Positions 30,449-37,688 of a stretch of DNA of 64,000 nucleotides are shown here, one piece after another. The stretch comes from Streptomyces sp. WMMC940 (GTDB lineage Bacteria; Actinomycetota; Actinomycetes; Streptomycetales; Streptomycetaceae). Numbering within the stretch: position 1 is the first letter of the stretch; each line of letters begins with the position of its first letter. The position numbers and the translations under genes are program-made. Location: NCBI RefSeq assembly GCF_027460265.1, contig NZ_JAPZBC010000001.1, positions 6,560,001-6,624,000 of the forward strand. Direction: 5' to 3'. The notes beneath the pieces were generated by a model. The model saw only the letters and a program-made list of their open reading frames with translations. It searched no databases and was not told the origin of the DNA.

Positions 30449-31486
30449 TCACGACCGGATCCGAGGCGTCCGTGTCCGTGGCGGGCGGACGCCCTTCCCC
30501 ACGGGCCCCGGTCCGGACCCGTTCTGGGTGAGCGCGGCGCCCGCCAGCACGATCAGGGCGCCGACGGGCGTGTTCCAGCCCAGCCTCTCGTCGAGCAGCG
30601 TGACTCCCGCCGCGGTCGCGATGACCGGGATGAAGTACGTGACCATCGTCGCGGTCGTCGGTCCCACCTCGGCCACCAGTCCGTACTGCAGCAGCATGGC
30701 GATTCCGGTGCCCAGTGCGCCCAGGGCGACCACCGCGAGCAGCGGAACCAGCGGGAACGAGCTCGGCAGCGTGGTGAACACAGGGGTCACCACGGCCAGT
30801 TGGAGCGTCGCCAGCATCAGCTGCGCCCCGGTCAGGGACAGATGGGAATGGGACGAACCCGCGAGGGTGCGCCGGACGTAGATCCAGCCCACCGGGTAGC
30901 TCAGGGCGGCGAGGAGGGCCATCGCCGTGCCGTCGACGTCCAGCCCGGAGAAGCCCTGCCAGGCGCCCAGCACGGTGAGCACACCGATGAAGCCGATGCC
31001 CAGACCGGCGACCCGGCGGCGGGTGGGCCGGTCCTCGGAGAGCGCCACCAGCGACAGCGCCATGCCCCACAGCGGGGACGTGGCGTTGCAGATCCCGGCC
31101 AGCGTCGAGGGGATGGTCAGCTCCGCATGGGCGAAGAGCGAGAACGGCAGCGCATTGAGGAAGAACGCCGCGACGGTCAGATGCGCCCAGGTGCGCGCCC
31201 CGCGGGGCAGCCCCTCGCGCCGCACCGCCATCGCGGTGGCCAGCACGGCCGTACCGAAGAGCAGCCGGCCGAGGGTGACCTGGAACGGCGCGTAGCCCTC
31301 CGTGCCGACCTTGATGAGCAGAAAGCTGAAGCCCCAGATCAGGGCGAGCACGGCGAACCTCAGGCGCCAGCCGAATGCCGGGTGGTCGCGCCCGGTGGAG
31401 GGTGGGGCCGCGGGGGGCGGGGTGGGCGCGGTGGACGCGGATCCCGTTTCGGGCTCCGTGCGTGACGGCGGCGTGGCGGTGGTCAT
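30449..31486 (-). CDS. EamA/DMT family transporter (third)
   Basis: A 345-residue EamA exporter. An N-terminal Pro/Thr-rich stretch of about 40 residues is followed by ten hydrophobic segments, starting LRFAVLALIWGFSFLLIKVG. The second repeat ends with VTYFIPVIATAAGVTLLDERL. ATG 31486 has AGGGTGG upstream; GTG 31495 is an alternative. It is divergently placed with a LysR gene only 74 nt away, the classic arrangement in which the LysR protein controls the exporter, as LysG does for LysE. The C-terminal tail is basic. Confidence 0.87.
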   Translation of the reverse strand: MTTATPPSRTEPETGSASTAPTPPPAAPPSTGRDHPAFGWRLRFAVLALIWGFSFLLIKVGTEGYAPFQVTLGRLLFGTAVLATAMAVRREGLPRGARTWAHLTVAAFFLNALPFSLFAHAELTIPSTLAGICNATSPLWGMALSLVALSEDRPTRRRVAGLGIGFIGVLTVLGAWQGFSGLDVDGTAMALLAALSYPVGWIYVRRTLAGSSHSHLSLTGAQLMLATLQLAVVTPVFTTLPSSFPLVPLLAVVALGALGTGIAMLLQYGLVAEVGPTTATMVTYFIPVIATAAGVTLLDERLGWNTPVGALIVLAGAALTQNGSGPGPVGKGVRPPRTRTPRIRS

Positions 31487-31560
31487 GGAAACCACCCTGG
31501 AGCCAATGTCTTCTTAGGACAAGCGAGACTTCTTTCAGTCATCCGATTAGCATTGCTTAC

Positions 31561-32460
31561 ATGTTGAACCTGGAGCGCCTACGGACCCTGGACGCCCTGG
31601 CCCGGCACGGTTCCGTCAGTGCCGCGGCCGACGGGCTGCACGTCACGACCTCGGCCGTGTCCCAGCAGATGGCCAAGCTGGAGCGCGAGGTGGGCCAGCA
31701 GCTGCTGGCCAGGATCGGGCGCGGGGTGCGGCTCACGGACGCCGGACGCCTGCTCGCCGACCACGCCGCCCGCATCCTGTCTCAGGTCGAGCTGGCTCAG
31801 GCCGACATCGAGGCGCAGCGGGGCCAGGTGGTCGGCGAGGTGCGGCTCGGGGCGTTCCCGACGGCCGCCCGCGGCCTCTTCCCCGCCGCGCTCACGGCCC
31901 TCCGCGCCGACCACCCCGACCTGCGGGTACGCACGAGCGAACGGGAACCCGAGTACGCCCTGCGCCAGGTGATCAGGGGCGATCTCGACCTGGCGGTGGC
32001 ACTGGACTGGAGCAACAAGCGGCTCCCGGTCCCGAGCGGGCTCACGCGCGAACCGCTGTTGGACGACGCCGCCGACGTGGCGATGCCCGCCGACCACCCG
32101 CTCGCCGGCCGGGCGGACGTGGATCTCGAGGACTTCGCCGACGACGACTGGGTCTCCTGGCCCGAGGGCGAGTTCTGCTACGAGTGGCTGGTGTTCACGC
32201 TGCGCGCCAAGGGCATCGAACCCCGCATCGTCCACCTCGCCGGCGAACACCACACCCAGCTGGCACTGATCGCGGCGGGCCTCGGTGTGTGCGTGACCCC
32301 GCGGCTGGGCCGGGGCCCCGTCCCGGACGGCGTCCGGCTCGTCCCGGTGCGGCAGAAGGTGTGCCGGCACGTCTACGCGGTCTGGCGGACGGACGCCGAC
32401 CGCCGGCCGTCGATCCGTGCGGCGTTCGCGGCGCTCCGGTCGGCCGCGGCGACGGCCTGA
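31561..32460 (+). CDS. LysR-family transcriptional regulator
   Basis: A 299-residue LysR regulator. The HTH is in LNLERLRTLDALARHGSVSA and TTSAVSQQMAKLEREVGQQL (residues 2-51); the substrate-binding domain starts near VGEVRLGAFPTAARGLFPAAL. TAGCAT at 31548-31553 lies 7 nt before the ATG, and no Shine-Dalgarno is visible, so translation is probably leaderless. The divergent EamA exporter gene is the expected target. A conserved effector-pocket cysteine or metal site is not evident. Confidence 0.9.
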   Translation: MLNLERLRTLDALARHGSVSAAADGLHVTTSAVSQQMAKLEREVGQQLLARIGRGVRLTDAGRLLADHAARILSQVELAQADIEAQRGQVVGEVRLGAFPTAARGLFPAALTALRADHPDLRVRTSEREPEYALRQVIRGDLDLAVALDWSNKRLPVPSGLTREPLLDDAADVAMPADHPLAGRADVDLEDFADDDWVSWPEGEFCYEWLVFTLRAKGIEPRIVHLAGEHHTQLALIAAGLGVCVTPRLGRGPVPDGVRLVPVRQKVCRHVYAVWRTDADRRPSIRAAFAALRSAAATA

Positions 32461-32587
32461 GGCCCGCCGGACGGAAACCCGGGGCGAGCCTGCTCCGTGC
32501 GCGCGCCCGCGGACCTCCCGCGGCCCAGTGGTCCGGGGCCTTCCGAGGCGCCCGCCGGGCCTGCTCGTCGGCGGAGGGGCGCCGGGC

Positions 32588-33055
32588 TCAGAGCCCGTTC
32601 AGCTTGCGGAAGTCCCACGACGCGATCGCCTCCGGCGTCAGCCTGAGCCAGGCGTGCCGGCCGTCGTGCGGCATCGAGTCCAGGCCGAAGTTCTTCCGCG
32701 CGAACAACCGCTCGGGGGCCTCGAGTTCCGGGCAGGGTTCGCCGGTGCGCGGGGCCTCGCCGACGAAGACCGCCGTCCCGGAGAGTTCCGCGCCGCGCAG
32801 CTCGCCGTACTCCTCCCCGGCGTCCACCACGACCGCGATCCGCGGATCGCGGCGCAGTTCGGACCACCGCCGGCTGCGGGTGATCGAGTACAGCCACAGC
32901 GACGTGCCGTCCCACGCGAACCACAGGGCGCTGACGTGCGGCATGCCGTCGGGCGAGACCGTCGCCACCCGGCAGGTGCGCTGCTCGGCGAGGAAGGCGT
33001 CCAGTTCGGCGGGCGACATCATGATCCGCCGGCCCCGGCGCTGTGTGACGGCCAT
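32588..33055 (-). CDS. Pyridoxamine 5'-phosphate oxidase-family (FMN/F420-type) protein
   Basis: A 155-residue split-barrel flavoprotein. The pattern AELDAFLAEQRTCRVATVSP with MPHVSALWFAWDGTSLWLYS is typical of PPOX-class F420- or FMN-dependent reductases of actinobacteria. RSRRWSELRRDPRIAVVVDAG is the cofactor phosphate region. Cofactor choice cannot be decided from sequence alone. It is convergent with the LysR gene and divergent from the isochorismatase-like gene. It is not closely similar to the longer PPOX protein at 28269. Confidence 0.82.
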   Translation of the reverse strand: MAVTQRRGRRIMMSPAELDAFLAEQRTCRVATVSPDGMPHVSALWFAWDGTSLWLYSITRSRRWSELRRDPRIAVVVDAGEEYGELRGAELSGTAVFVGEAPRTGEPCPELEAPERLFARKNFGLDSMPHDGRHAWLRLTPEAIASWDFRKLNGL

Positions 33056-33274
33056 CGGCGGCCCCTCCTCCCGCGAGCCGGCGTGCCGCCGGCCGACCGA
33101 CTGATGTGGTGTCGGAAATCATGGGTGCTCTTCCCCTGAGAGGCAATGCCCGTTACCGTCGCGCGGCCGGACCGGCCCGGATCCTCCGTGACCCGCGAGG
33201 CCGTCCGTGACCGGACCGGCCCCACCCGGCGACGCCGGCCGTCCGCGGCCCGGACGACGAGAAAGGCGGGGTGC

Positions 33275-33925
33275 ATGCCCTCGTACGAACGGCTGCGGGC
33301 GCAGCTCGACCCGGCCCGCACGGTCCTGCTCACCGTCGAGTGCCAGCAAGGCGTCGTCGGCCGGGACAGCGCCCTTCCGGAACTCGCGGCACAGGCGCGG
33401 GCGTCGGGCGCCCTGGAGAACATCGGCCGGCTCGTGGACGTGGCCCACGAAGCGGGCGTGCAGGTCATGCACGCGGTGGCGGAGCGACGTCCCGACGGGC
33501 GCGGGGCCGGCAGCAACGCCCGGCTGTTCCGGGCCGCCGAGCGGCTGCCCGTCCAGCAGTACTCCGGCAGCAAGGCGGTCCGCGTCGCCGAACCCATCGA
33601 GGTCGCGGACGAGGACATCGTGGTGCGCCGGCTCCACGGCCTGTCACCGATCGCCGGCACGGACGTCGACGCGCTGCTGCGCAATCTGGGCTGCCGCACG
33701 CTGGTCGTCACGGGCGTCTCGGCGAATGTGGCGATACCGAACGCCGTCTTCGACGCGGTCAACCTCGGCTACACCGCGGTCGTGCCCGCGGACGCCATCG
33801 CGGGGGTGCCCCCCGAGTACACCCCCGCGATGATCAGGAACACGCTCGCTCTCGTCGCCACCGTCATCACCACGGACGACGTGCTCGCGTGCTGGAAGGC
33901 GTCCCGCCGGGCCCAACGCACCTGA
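33275..33925 (+). CDS. Isochorismatase-fold (cysteine hydrolase) protein, catalytic Cys absent
   Basis: A 216-residue protein of the isochorismatase/nicotinamidase fold. The usual catalytic Asp in VDxQ is replaced by Glu (LTVECQQGVVGRD, residues 18-30), and the nucleophile Cys in the GVxTNxCV motif is replaced by Ala (VTGVSANVAIPN, about 147-158). An Arg-Arg-Leu stands where the catalytic Lys usually is. True cysteine hydrolase activity is therefore doubtful; isochorismatases such as PhzD also lack the Cys but keep the Asp. ATG 33275 has AAGGCGGGG upstream. The substrate is unknown. Confidence 0.78.
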   Translation: MPSYERLRAQLDPARTVLLTVECQQGVVGRDSALPELAAQARASGALENIGRLVDVAHEAGVQVMHAVAERRPDGRGAGSNARLFRAAERLPVQQYSGSKAVRVAEPIEVADEDIVVRRLHGLSPIAGTDVDALLRNLGCRTLVVTGVSANVAIPNAVFDAVNLGYTAVVPADAIAGVPPEYTPAMIRNTLALVATVITTDDVLACWKASRRAQRT

Positions 33926-33970
33926 CGTGCGGCCCGGACGGTCGCCGCCTCCCGGATGCTCCTGTGGCTG

Positions 33971-34477
33971 TCAGGCGAGCTTGATCGAGTCGCCTTCGAC
34001 GACGATGGCCGCGGCGGGCAACGGCGAGGTCGCCGGGCCGCTCTTCACGCTGCCGTCGCCGGCGTCGAAATTGCTGTTGTGGCACGGGCAGTTGATCATT
34101 CCGTCGGCGACGCCCTTCACCGCGCAGCCCTGATGGGTGCACTTCGACGAGAAGGCCTTGAACTCGCCCGCGGTCGGCTGCGTGACCACGATGTCGCCGA
34201 TGACCTTGCCGCCGCCCTCCGGGATGTCGGCGACGCTCGCGATGACCTTGCCACCGCCTCCGCCCGTGGTGCCACCCGTGCTGCCGCCGGTGGAACCGCC
34301 GGTGGAACCGCCGGTGGAACCACCGGTCGTGCCGCCGTCCGCCGGGGACACCGCCCCGCTGCCCGGACTCTCCGAGCCTCCGCACGCCGTCAGTGCCGCG
34401 GCGAGCCCGGCACCGCCGGCGGCCGTGAAGACGGTGCGCCGCGCCACGGTGCGCGCCGGTCCCTGCGTTCCGGTCAT
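33971..34477 (-). CDS. Rieske [2Fe-2S] protein, probable Tat-exported lipoprotein
   Basis: A 168-residue protein. The N-terminus has a twin-arginine motif (ARRTVFTAAGG) and a lipobox (LTAC) near residue 32, so it is probably a Tat-exported lipoprotein on the outer face of the membrane. A flexible Gly-Ser-Thr linker (residues 50-75) leads to a Rieske domain with CTHQGC (near 115) and CPCHNSNFD (near 132), the Cys/His ligands of the cluster. The domain is short and stands alone, unlike QcrA of the bc1 complex. An electron-transfer partner is not obvious nearby. This is a common Streptomyces protein of unknown role. Confidence 0.88.
   Translation of the reverse strand: MTGTQGPARTVARRTVFTAAGGAGLAAALTACGGSESPGSGAVSPADGGTTGGSTGGSTGGSTGGSTGGTTGGGGGKVIASVADIPEGGGKVIGDIVVTQPTAGEFKAFSSKCTHQGCAVKGVADGMINCPCHNSNFDAGDGSVKSGPATSPLPAAAIVVEGDSIKLA
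34268..34336 (-). repeat. Short tandem repeats encoding the Gly-Ser-Thr linker
   Basis: Several 12-nt units of the type GGTGGAACCGCC (plus strand) encode the repeated Gly-Gly-Ser-Thr linker of the Rieske protein. Copy number is expected to vary between strains by slippage without shifting the frame. Confidence 0.8.
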
Positions 34478-34589
34478 GCCGCTCCCTTTCCACAGTCGGC
34501 CCCGTCCCGGGCCGTTCGTGTTGTTCTACGGGACCGGGCCACCGCTCGTTCAACGGCCACGCCGCAGGACCGCGAAGTAATCTGGCGCA

Positions 34590-35444
34590 ATGCTCTCCGA
34601 AGTCACAGCGACCCGCTATGTCACGCCTTTGCGCGAGGGCGGCTCGCTCCCCGGGATCGTCGAGGCCGACGATCTCGGGACGTACGTCATGAAGTTCACG
34701 GGGGCCGGACAGGGGCGCAAGACCCTGGTGGCCGAGGTCATCTGCGGGCAGTTGGGGCGCAGGCTCGGGCTGCGCGTGCCCGAACTGGTCCGGATGCAGC
34801 TCGACCCGGTCATCGGCCTGTCCGAGCCCGATCAGGAGGTCCAGGAGCTGCTGAAGGCCAGCGGCGGGCTGAACCTCGGGATGGACTTCCTGCCCGGCTC
34901 GATCGGCTTCGACCCGCTCGCGTACGCAGTGGACTCCGCGGAGGCAGGTCGCGTCGTCTGGTTCGACGCGCTGATCAACAACGTGGACCGGTCGTGGCGG
35001 AACCCCAACATGCTCGTGTGGCACGGGGCCCTGTGGCTGATCGACCACGGTGCCACCATGATCTGGCACCACAGCTGGCCCGGGGCGGCGGCCTCGGCGG
35101 CGAAGCCGTACGACGCGTCCGACCACGCCCTCGCGCCGTTCCGGCCGGACATCGCGGGCGCCGCCGCCGTGCTGGCTCCGCTGGTCACCCGCGAGCTGCT
35201 GGCCGAGGTCGCCGCGGACGTCCCGGACGAGTGGCTCGTGGACGAGCCCGGGTTCGACACCACCGACGCGGTCCGCCGTGCCTATGTGGAGGCCCTGCTG
35301 CCGCGGGCTGCCACGATCCACGAGCGCATCACGCTGGAGGCACCCTCCGGGCCCCGGCCGTCCCAGGCACCGGGCTGGCTCACCGGTCACCTCGGCTCCT
35401 GGCCGCACCCCGCCGGGAAGAGCACGAAGGGCGGCGGCCAGTGA
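34590..35444 (+). CDS. HipA-like kinase family protein
   Basis: A 284-residue protein resembling a reduced HipA/phosphatidylinositol-kinase-like fold. A probable ATP-binding lysine is in YVMKFTG (K35). The catalytic loop is NNVDRSWRNPNM (about residues 129-140), and the metal-binding DxG is LIDHGATM (about 150-157). The usual HipB antitoxin is absent. The stop overlaps GTGA of the DUF3037 gene by 4 nt, so the pair is coupled. TAATCT (34578-34583) ends 6 nt before the ATG, suggesting a leaderless transcript. Whether it phosphorylates a protein such as GltX, or something else, is unknown. Confidence 0.8.
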   Translation: MLSEVTATRYVTPLREGGSLPGIVEADDLGTYVMKFTGAGQGRKTLVAEVICGQLGRRLGLRVPELVRMQLDPVIGLSEPDQEVQELLKASGGLNLGMDFLPGSIGFDPLAYAVDSAEAGRVVWFDALINNVDRSWRNPNMLVWHGALWLIDHGATMIWHHSWPGAAASAAKPYDASDHALAPFRPDIAGAAAVLAPLVTRELLAEVAADVPDEWLVDEPGFDTTDAVRRAYVEALLPRAATIHERITLEAPSGPRPSQAPGWLTGHLGSWPHPAGKSTKGGGQ

Positions 35445-35836
35445 CCCGGCAGGATCCCCGGCGGGATGTCTTCGAGTACGCGCTGCTGCGCGTCGTCCCG
35501 CGCGTCGAGCGCGGTGAGTGCTTCAACGCGGGCGTGGTGGTCTACTGCCGCGCGCGGTCCTTCGTGGCCGCCCGCACGCTGCTGGACGAGGCCAAGCTCA
35601 GGGCGCTGGACCCGCGGGCCGACGTCACCGGTGTACGGGCGGCGCTGCACGCCGTGGAGGGTGTCTGCCGCGGCGGCGAGGAGGCCGGACAGGCGGCCCG
35701 GGACGACGCGGGCAGGCGCTTCCGCTGGCTGGTCGCGCCTCGCTCCACCGTGGTGCAGCCGGGGCCCGTGCACACGGGTCTCACCGCCGATCCGGAGGCC
35801 GAGGTCGAGCGGCTGCTGGACATCCTGGTGCGCTGA
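35441..35836 (+). CDS. DUF3037 family protein, partner of the HipA-like kinase
   Basis: A 131-residue protein beginning with the family pattern FEYALLRVVPRVERGECFNAGVV (quoted in part: ALLRVVPRVERGE and FNAGVV). A Cys and conserved Arg/Glu are present; no membrane segment. It starts at GTG 35441 inside the stop of the kinase gene. DUF3037 genes are repeatedly found next to HipA-like kinases; an antitoxin, substrate or scaffold role is possible but unproven. The last residues EAEVERLLDILVR form a helix. Confidence 0.8.
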   Translation: MTRQDPRRDVFEYALLRVVPRVERGECFNAGVVVYCRARSFVAARTLLDEAKLRALDPRADVTGVRAALHAVEGVCRGGEEAGQAARDDAGRRFRWLVAPRSTVVQPGPVHTGLTADPEAEVERLLDILVR

Positions 35837-35883
35837 ACGAGCCCATCGGAGGGGGCACGTGACGGGGGGCACCCGGTGTGCCG

Positions 35884-35944
35884 TTGACACCGGGTGCCAG
35901 GGCTTCTAGCGTCTCGTCTGCTGAAGGTACTAAGCGGTCGCTCA
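35884..35944 (+). promoter_or_regulatory. Promoter and TetR-type operator before the SDR pair
   Basis: TTGACA (35884-35889) and TAGCGT (35907-35912) with a 17-nt spacer form a strong vegetative promoter. The inverted repeat TAAGCGGTCGCTCA (35931-35944), one mismatch, lies about 12 nt past the likely start site. TAAGCG-NN-CGCTTA sites are typical of TetR repressors of lipid genes in actinobacteria. The mRNA leader would be about 100 nt. Confidence 0.7.
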
Positions 35945-36018
35945 CCCTCCCTGGGTGGTGTCGACGGGCCGTGCCGGGCGAGCCGTGTCCAAGGGATCCG
36001 AGGCGAGGAGAACGAACC

Positions 36019-36780
36019 ATGTCCAGCAACGAGCAGCGAGTCGCGATCGTGACGGGGGCGGCGCGCGGCATTGGGGCCGCCACCGCCGTGCGCCTGGCGG
36101 CCGAGGGCCGTGCCGTGGCCGTACTCGACCTCGACGAGGCGGCCTGCAAGGACACCGTCGAGAAGATCACCTCGGCGGGCGGGAAGGCGATCGCGGTCGG
36201 CTGTGACGTCTCGGACTCCGCCCAGGTGGAGGCCGCCGTGGAGCGGGTCGCCGCCGAGCTCGGCGCGCCGACCGTCCTCGTCAACAACGCGGGCGTACTC
36301 CGCGACAACCTGCTGTTCAAGATGAGCGAGTCCGACTGGGACATCGTGATGAACGTGCACCTCAAGGGCGCGTTCCTGATGGCCAAGGCGTGCCAGAAGC
36401 ACATGGTCGACGCGGGCTTCGGCCGTATCGTGTCCCTCTCCTCCAGCTCCGCGCTGGGCAATCGGGGGCAGGCGAACTACTCGGCGGTCAAGGCCGGCCT
36501 GCAGGGCTTCACCAAGACCCTCGCCAAGGAACTCGGCAAGTTCGGCGTCACCGCCAACGCCGTCGCTCCCGGCTTCATCGTCACGGAGATGACCGCGCAG
36601 ACCGCCGCCCGGGTCGGCATGGGCTTCGAGGAGTTCCAGGCCGCGGCCGCCACCCAGATCCCGGTCCAGCGGGTCGGCCGGCCGGAGGACGTCGCGGGCG
36701 CGATCGCCTTCTTCACCGGTGACGACGCCGGCTTCGTCTCGGGCCAGGTCATGTACGTGGCCGGCGGCCCGCTCAACTGA
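36019..36780 (+). CDS. fabG: 3-oxoacyl-ACP reductase-like SDR
   Basis: A 253-residue classical short-chain dehydrogenase. The cofactor motif TGAARGIG is at residues 13-20, NNAG at 90-93, the catalytic Ser in VSLSSSSALGN near 144, and YSAVKAGL (Tyr-x3-Lys) near 157. The aspartate in VLDLDEA at the end of the second strand suggests NADH rather than NADPH. ATG 36019 has GAGGAG 8 nt upstream. It is close to FabG, but the true substrate may be another beta-ketoacyl thioester. The second SDR follows 16 nt later in the same operon. Confidence 0.85.
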   Translation: MSSNEQRVAIVTGAARGIGAATAVRLAAEGRAVAVLDLDEAACKDTVEKITSAGGKAIAVGCDVSDSAQVEAAVERVAAELGAPTVLVNNAGVLRDNLLFKMSESDWDIVMNVHLKGAFLMAKACQKHMVDAGFGRIVSLSSSSALGNRGQANYSAVKAGLQGFTKTLAKELGKFGVTANAVAPGFIVTEMTAQTAARVGMGFEEFQAAAATQIPVQRVGRPEDVAGAIAFFTGDDAGFVSGQVMYVAGGPLN

Positions 36781-36796
36781 ACCGGAGGCGACCGAC

Positions 36797-37570
36797 ATGA
36801 CCGCACAGGAGCGAGAGCTTCCCCCGCTGTCCGGCAAGGCGGCCCTGGTGACGGGCGGCAGCCGCGGCATCGGCTACGGCGTCGCCGAGGCGCTCGTCGC
36901 CCGCGGCGACCGGGTGTGCATCACCGGCCGCGGCGAGGACGCGCTGAAGGAGGCCGTCGAGAACCTCGGCGCGGACCGGGTGATCGCCGTCGCGGGCAAG
37001 GCCCACGACGAGGCGCACCAGGCCATCGCCGTCGAACGCGCCATGGAGGCGTTCGGCCGCGTCGACTTCCTCGTGAACAACGCCGGCACCAACCCGGTGT
37101 TCGGCCCCATCGCGGAACTCGACCTCAACGTCGCCCGCAAGGTGTACGAGACGAACGTGATCTCGGCGCTCGGCTTCGCCCAGCAGACCTGGAAGGCCTG
37201 GCAGAAGGAGAACGGCGGTGCGATCGTGAACATCGCGTCCGTCGCGGGGCTCTCCGCGTCCCCCTTCATCGGGGCGTACGGCATGAGCAAGGCGGCCATG
37301 GTCAATCTGACCCTTCAGCTGGCGCACGAGTTCGCGCCGGCGGTCCGGGTCAATGCGATCGCGCCCGCCGTGATCAAGACGAAGTTCGCCGAGGCGCTGT
37401 ACGAGGGCCGGGAGGCCGAGGCTGCTGCGGTGTACCCGATGGGCCGGCTCGGCGTCCCGTCGGACATCGGCGGGGCCACCGCGTTCCTCACTTCCGACCA
37501 ATCGGACTGGATCACGGGGCAGACACTCGTGGTGGACGGCGGTATTTTCCTTAACGCCGGAGTCCACTGA
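36797..37570 (+). CDS. SDR family oxidoreductase
   Basis: A 257-residue classical SDR. TGGSRGIGYGV is at residues 20-30, NNAGTNPVFG near 95-104, the catalytic Ser in NIASVAGLSA near 146, and YGMSKAA near 158-164. ITGRGEDA after the second strand has an Arg that favours NADPH. CCGGAGG lies 9 nt before the ATG. It forms an operon with the FabG-like gene, so the two enzymes may act on related carbonyl substrates; opposite cofactor preference would fit reversible oxidation and reduction. Confidence 0.85.
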   Translation: MTAQERELPPLSGKAALVTGGSRGIGYGVAEALVARGDRVCITGRGEDALKEAVENLGADRVIAVAGKAHDEAHQAIAVERAMEAFGRVDFLVNNAGTNPVFGPIAELDLNVARKVYETNVISALGFAQQTWKAWQKENGGAIVNIASVAGLSASPFIGAYGMSKAAMVNLTLQLAHEFAPAVRVNAIAPAVIKTKFAEALYEGREAEAAAVYPMGRLGVPSDIGGATAFLTSDQSDWITGQTLVVDGGIFLNAGVH

Positions 37571-37605
37571 GTCGATTTCTACCTGAATGGCTTGAGATGG
37601 CCTCA

Positions 37606-37655
37606 AGTGCCCCGCCGGACCACCACGTTGTTACGGCGGGGCACTGCGGTATGGT
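37606..37655 (+). promoter_or_regulatory. Inverted repeat overlapping the promoter of the solute-binding protein gene
   Basis: AGTGCCCCGCCG (37606-37617) is the perfect reverse complement of CGGCGGGGCACT (37634-37645), 12 bp with a 16-nt loop. TTGTTA (37628-37633) and TATGGT (37650-37655) with a 16-nt spacer form a promoter inside and after the repeat. The hairpin probably ends the SDR operon, and could also serve as an operator. Confidence 0.65.
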
Positions 37656-37688
37656 TCGCCGACCCATGGCTGAACGAGGAGCGTGCAC

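Noticed and set aside
34268..34336. Regular short repeats resembling a CRISPR or satellite
   Set aside because: Units are 12 nt, lack spacers and encode the Gly-Ser-Thr linker of the Rieske protein. No CRISPR array is seen anywhere in the window.
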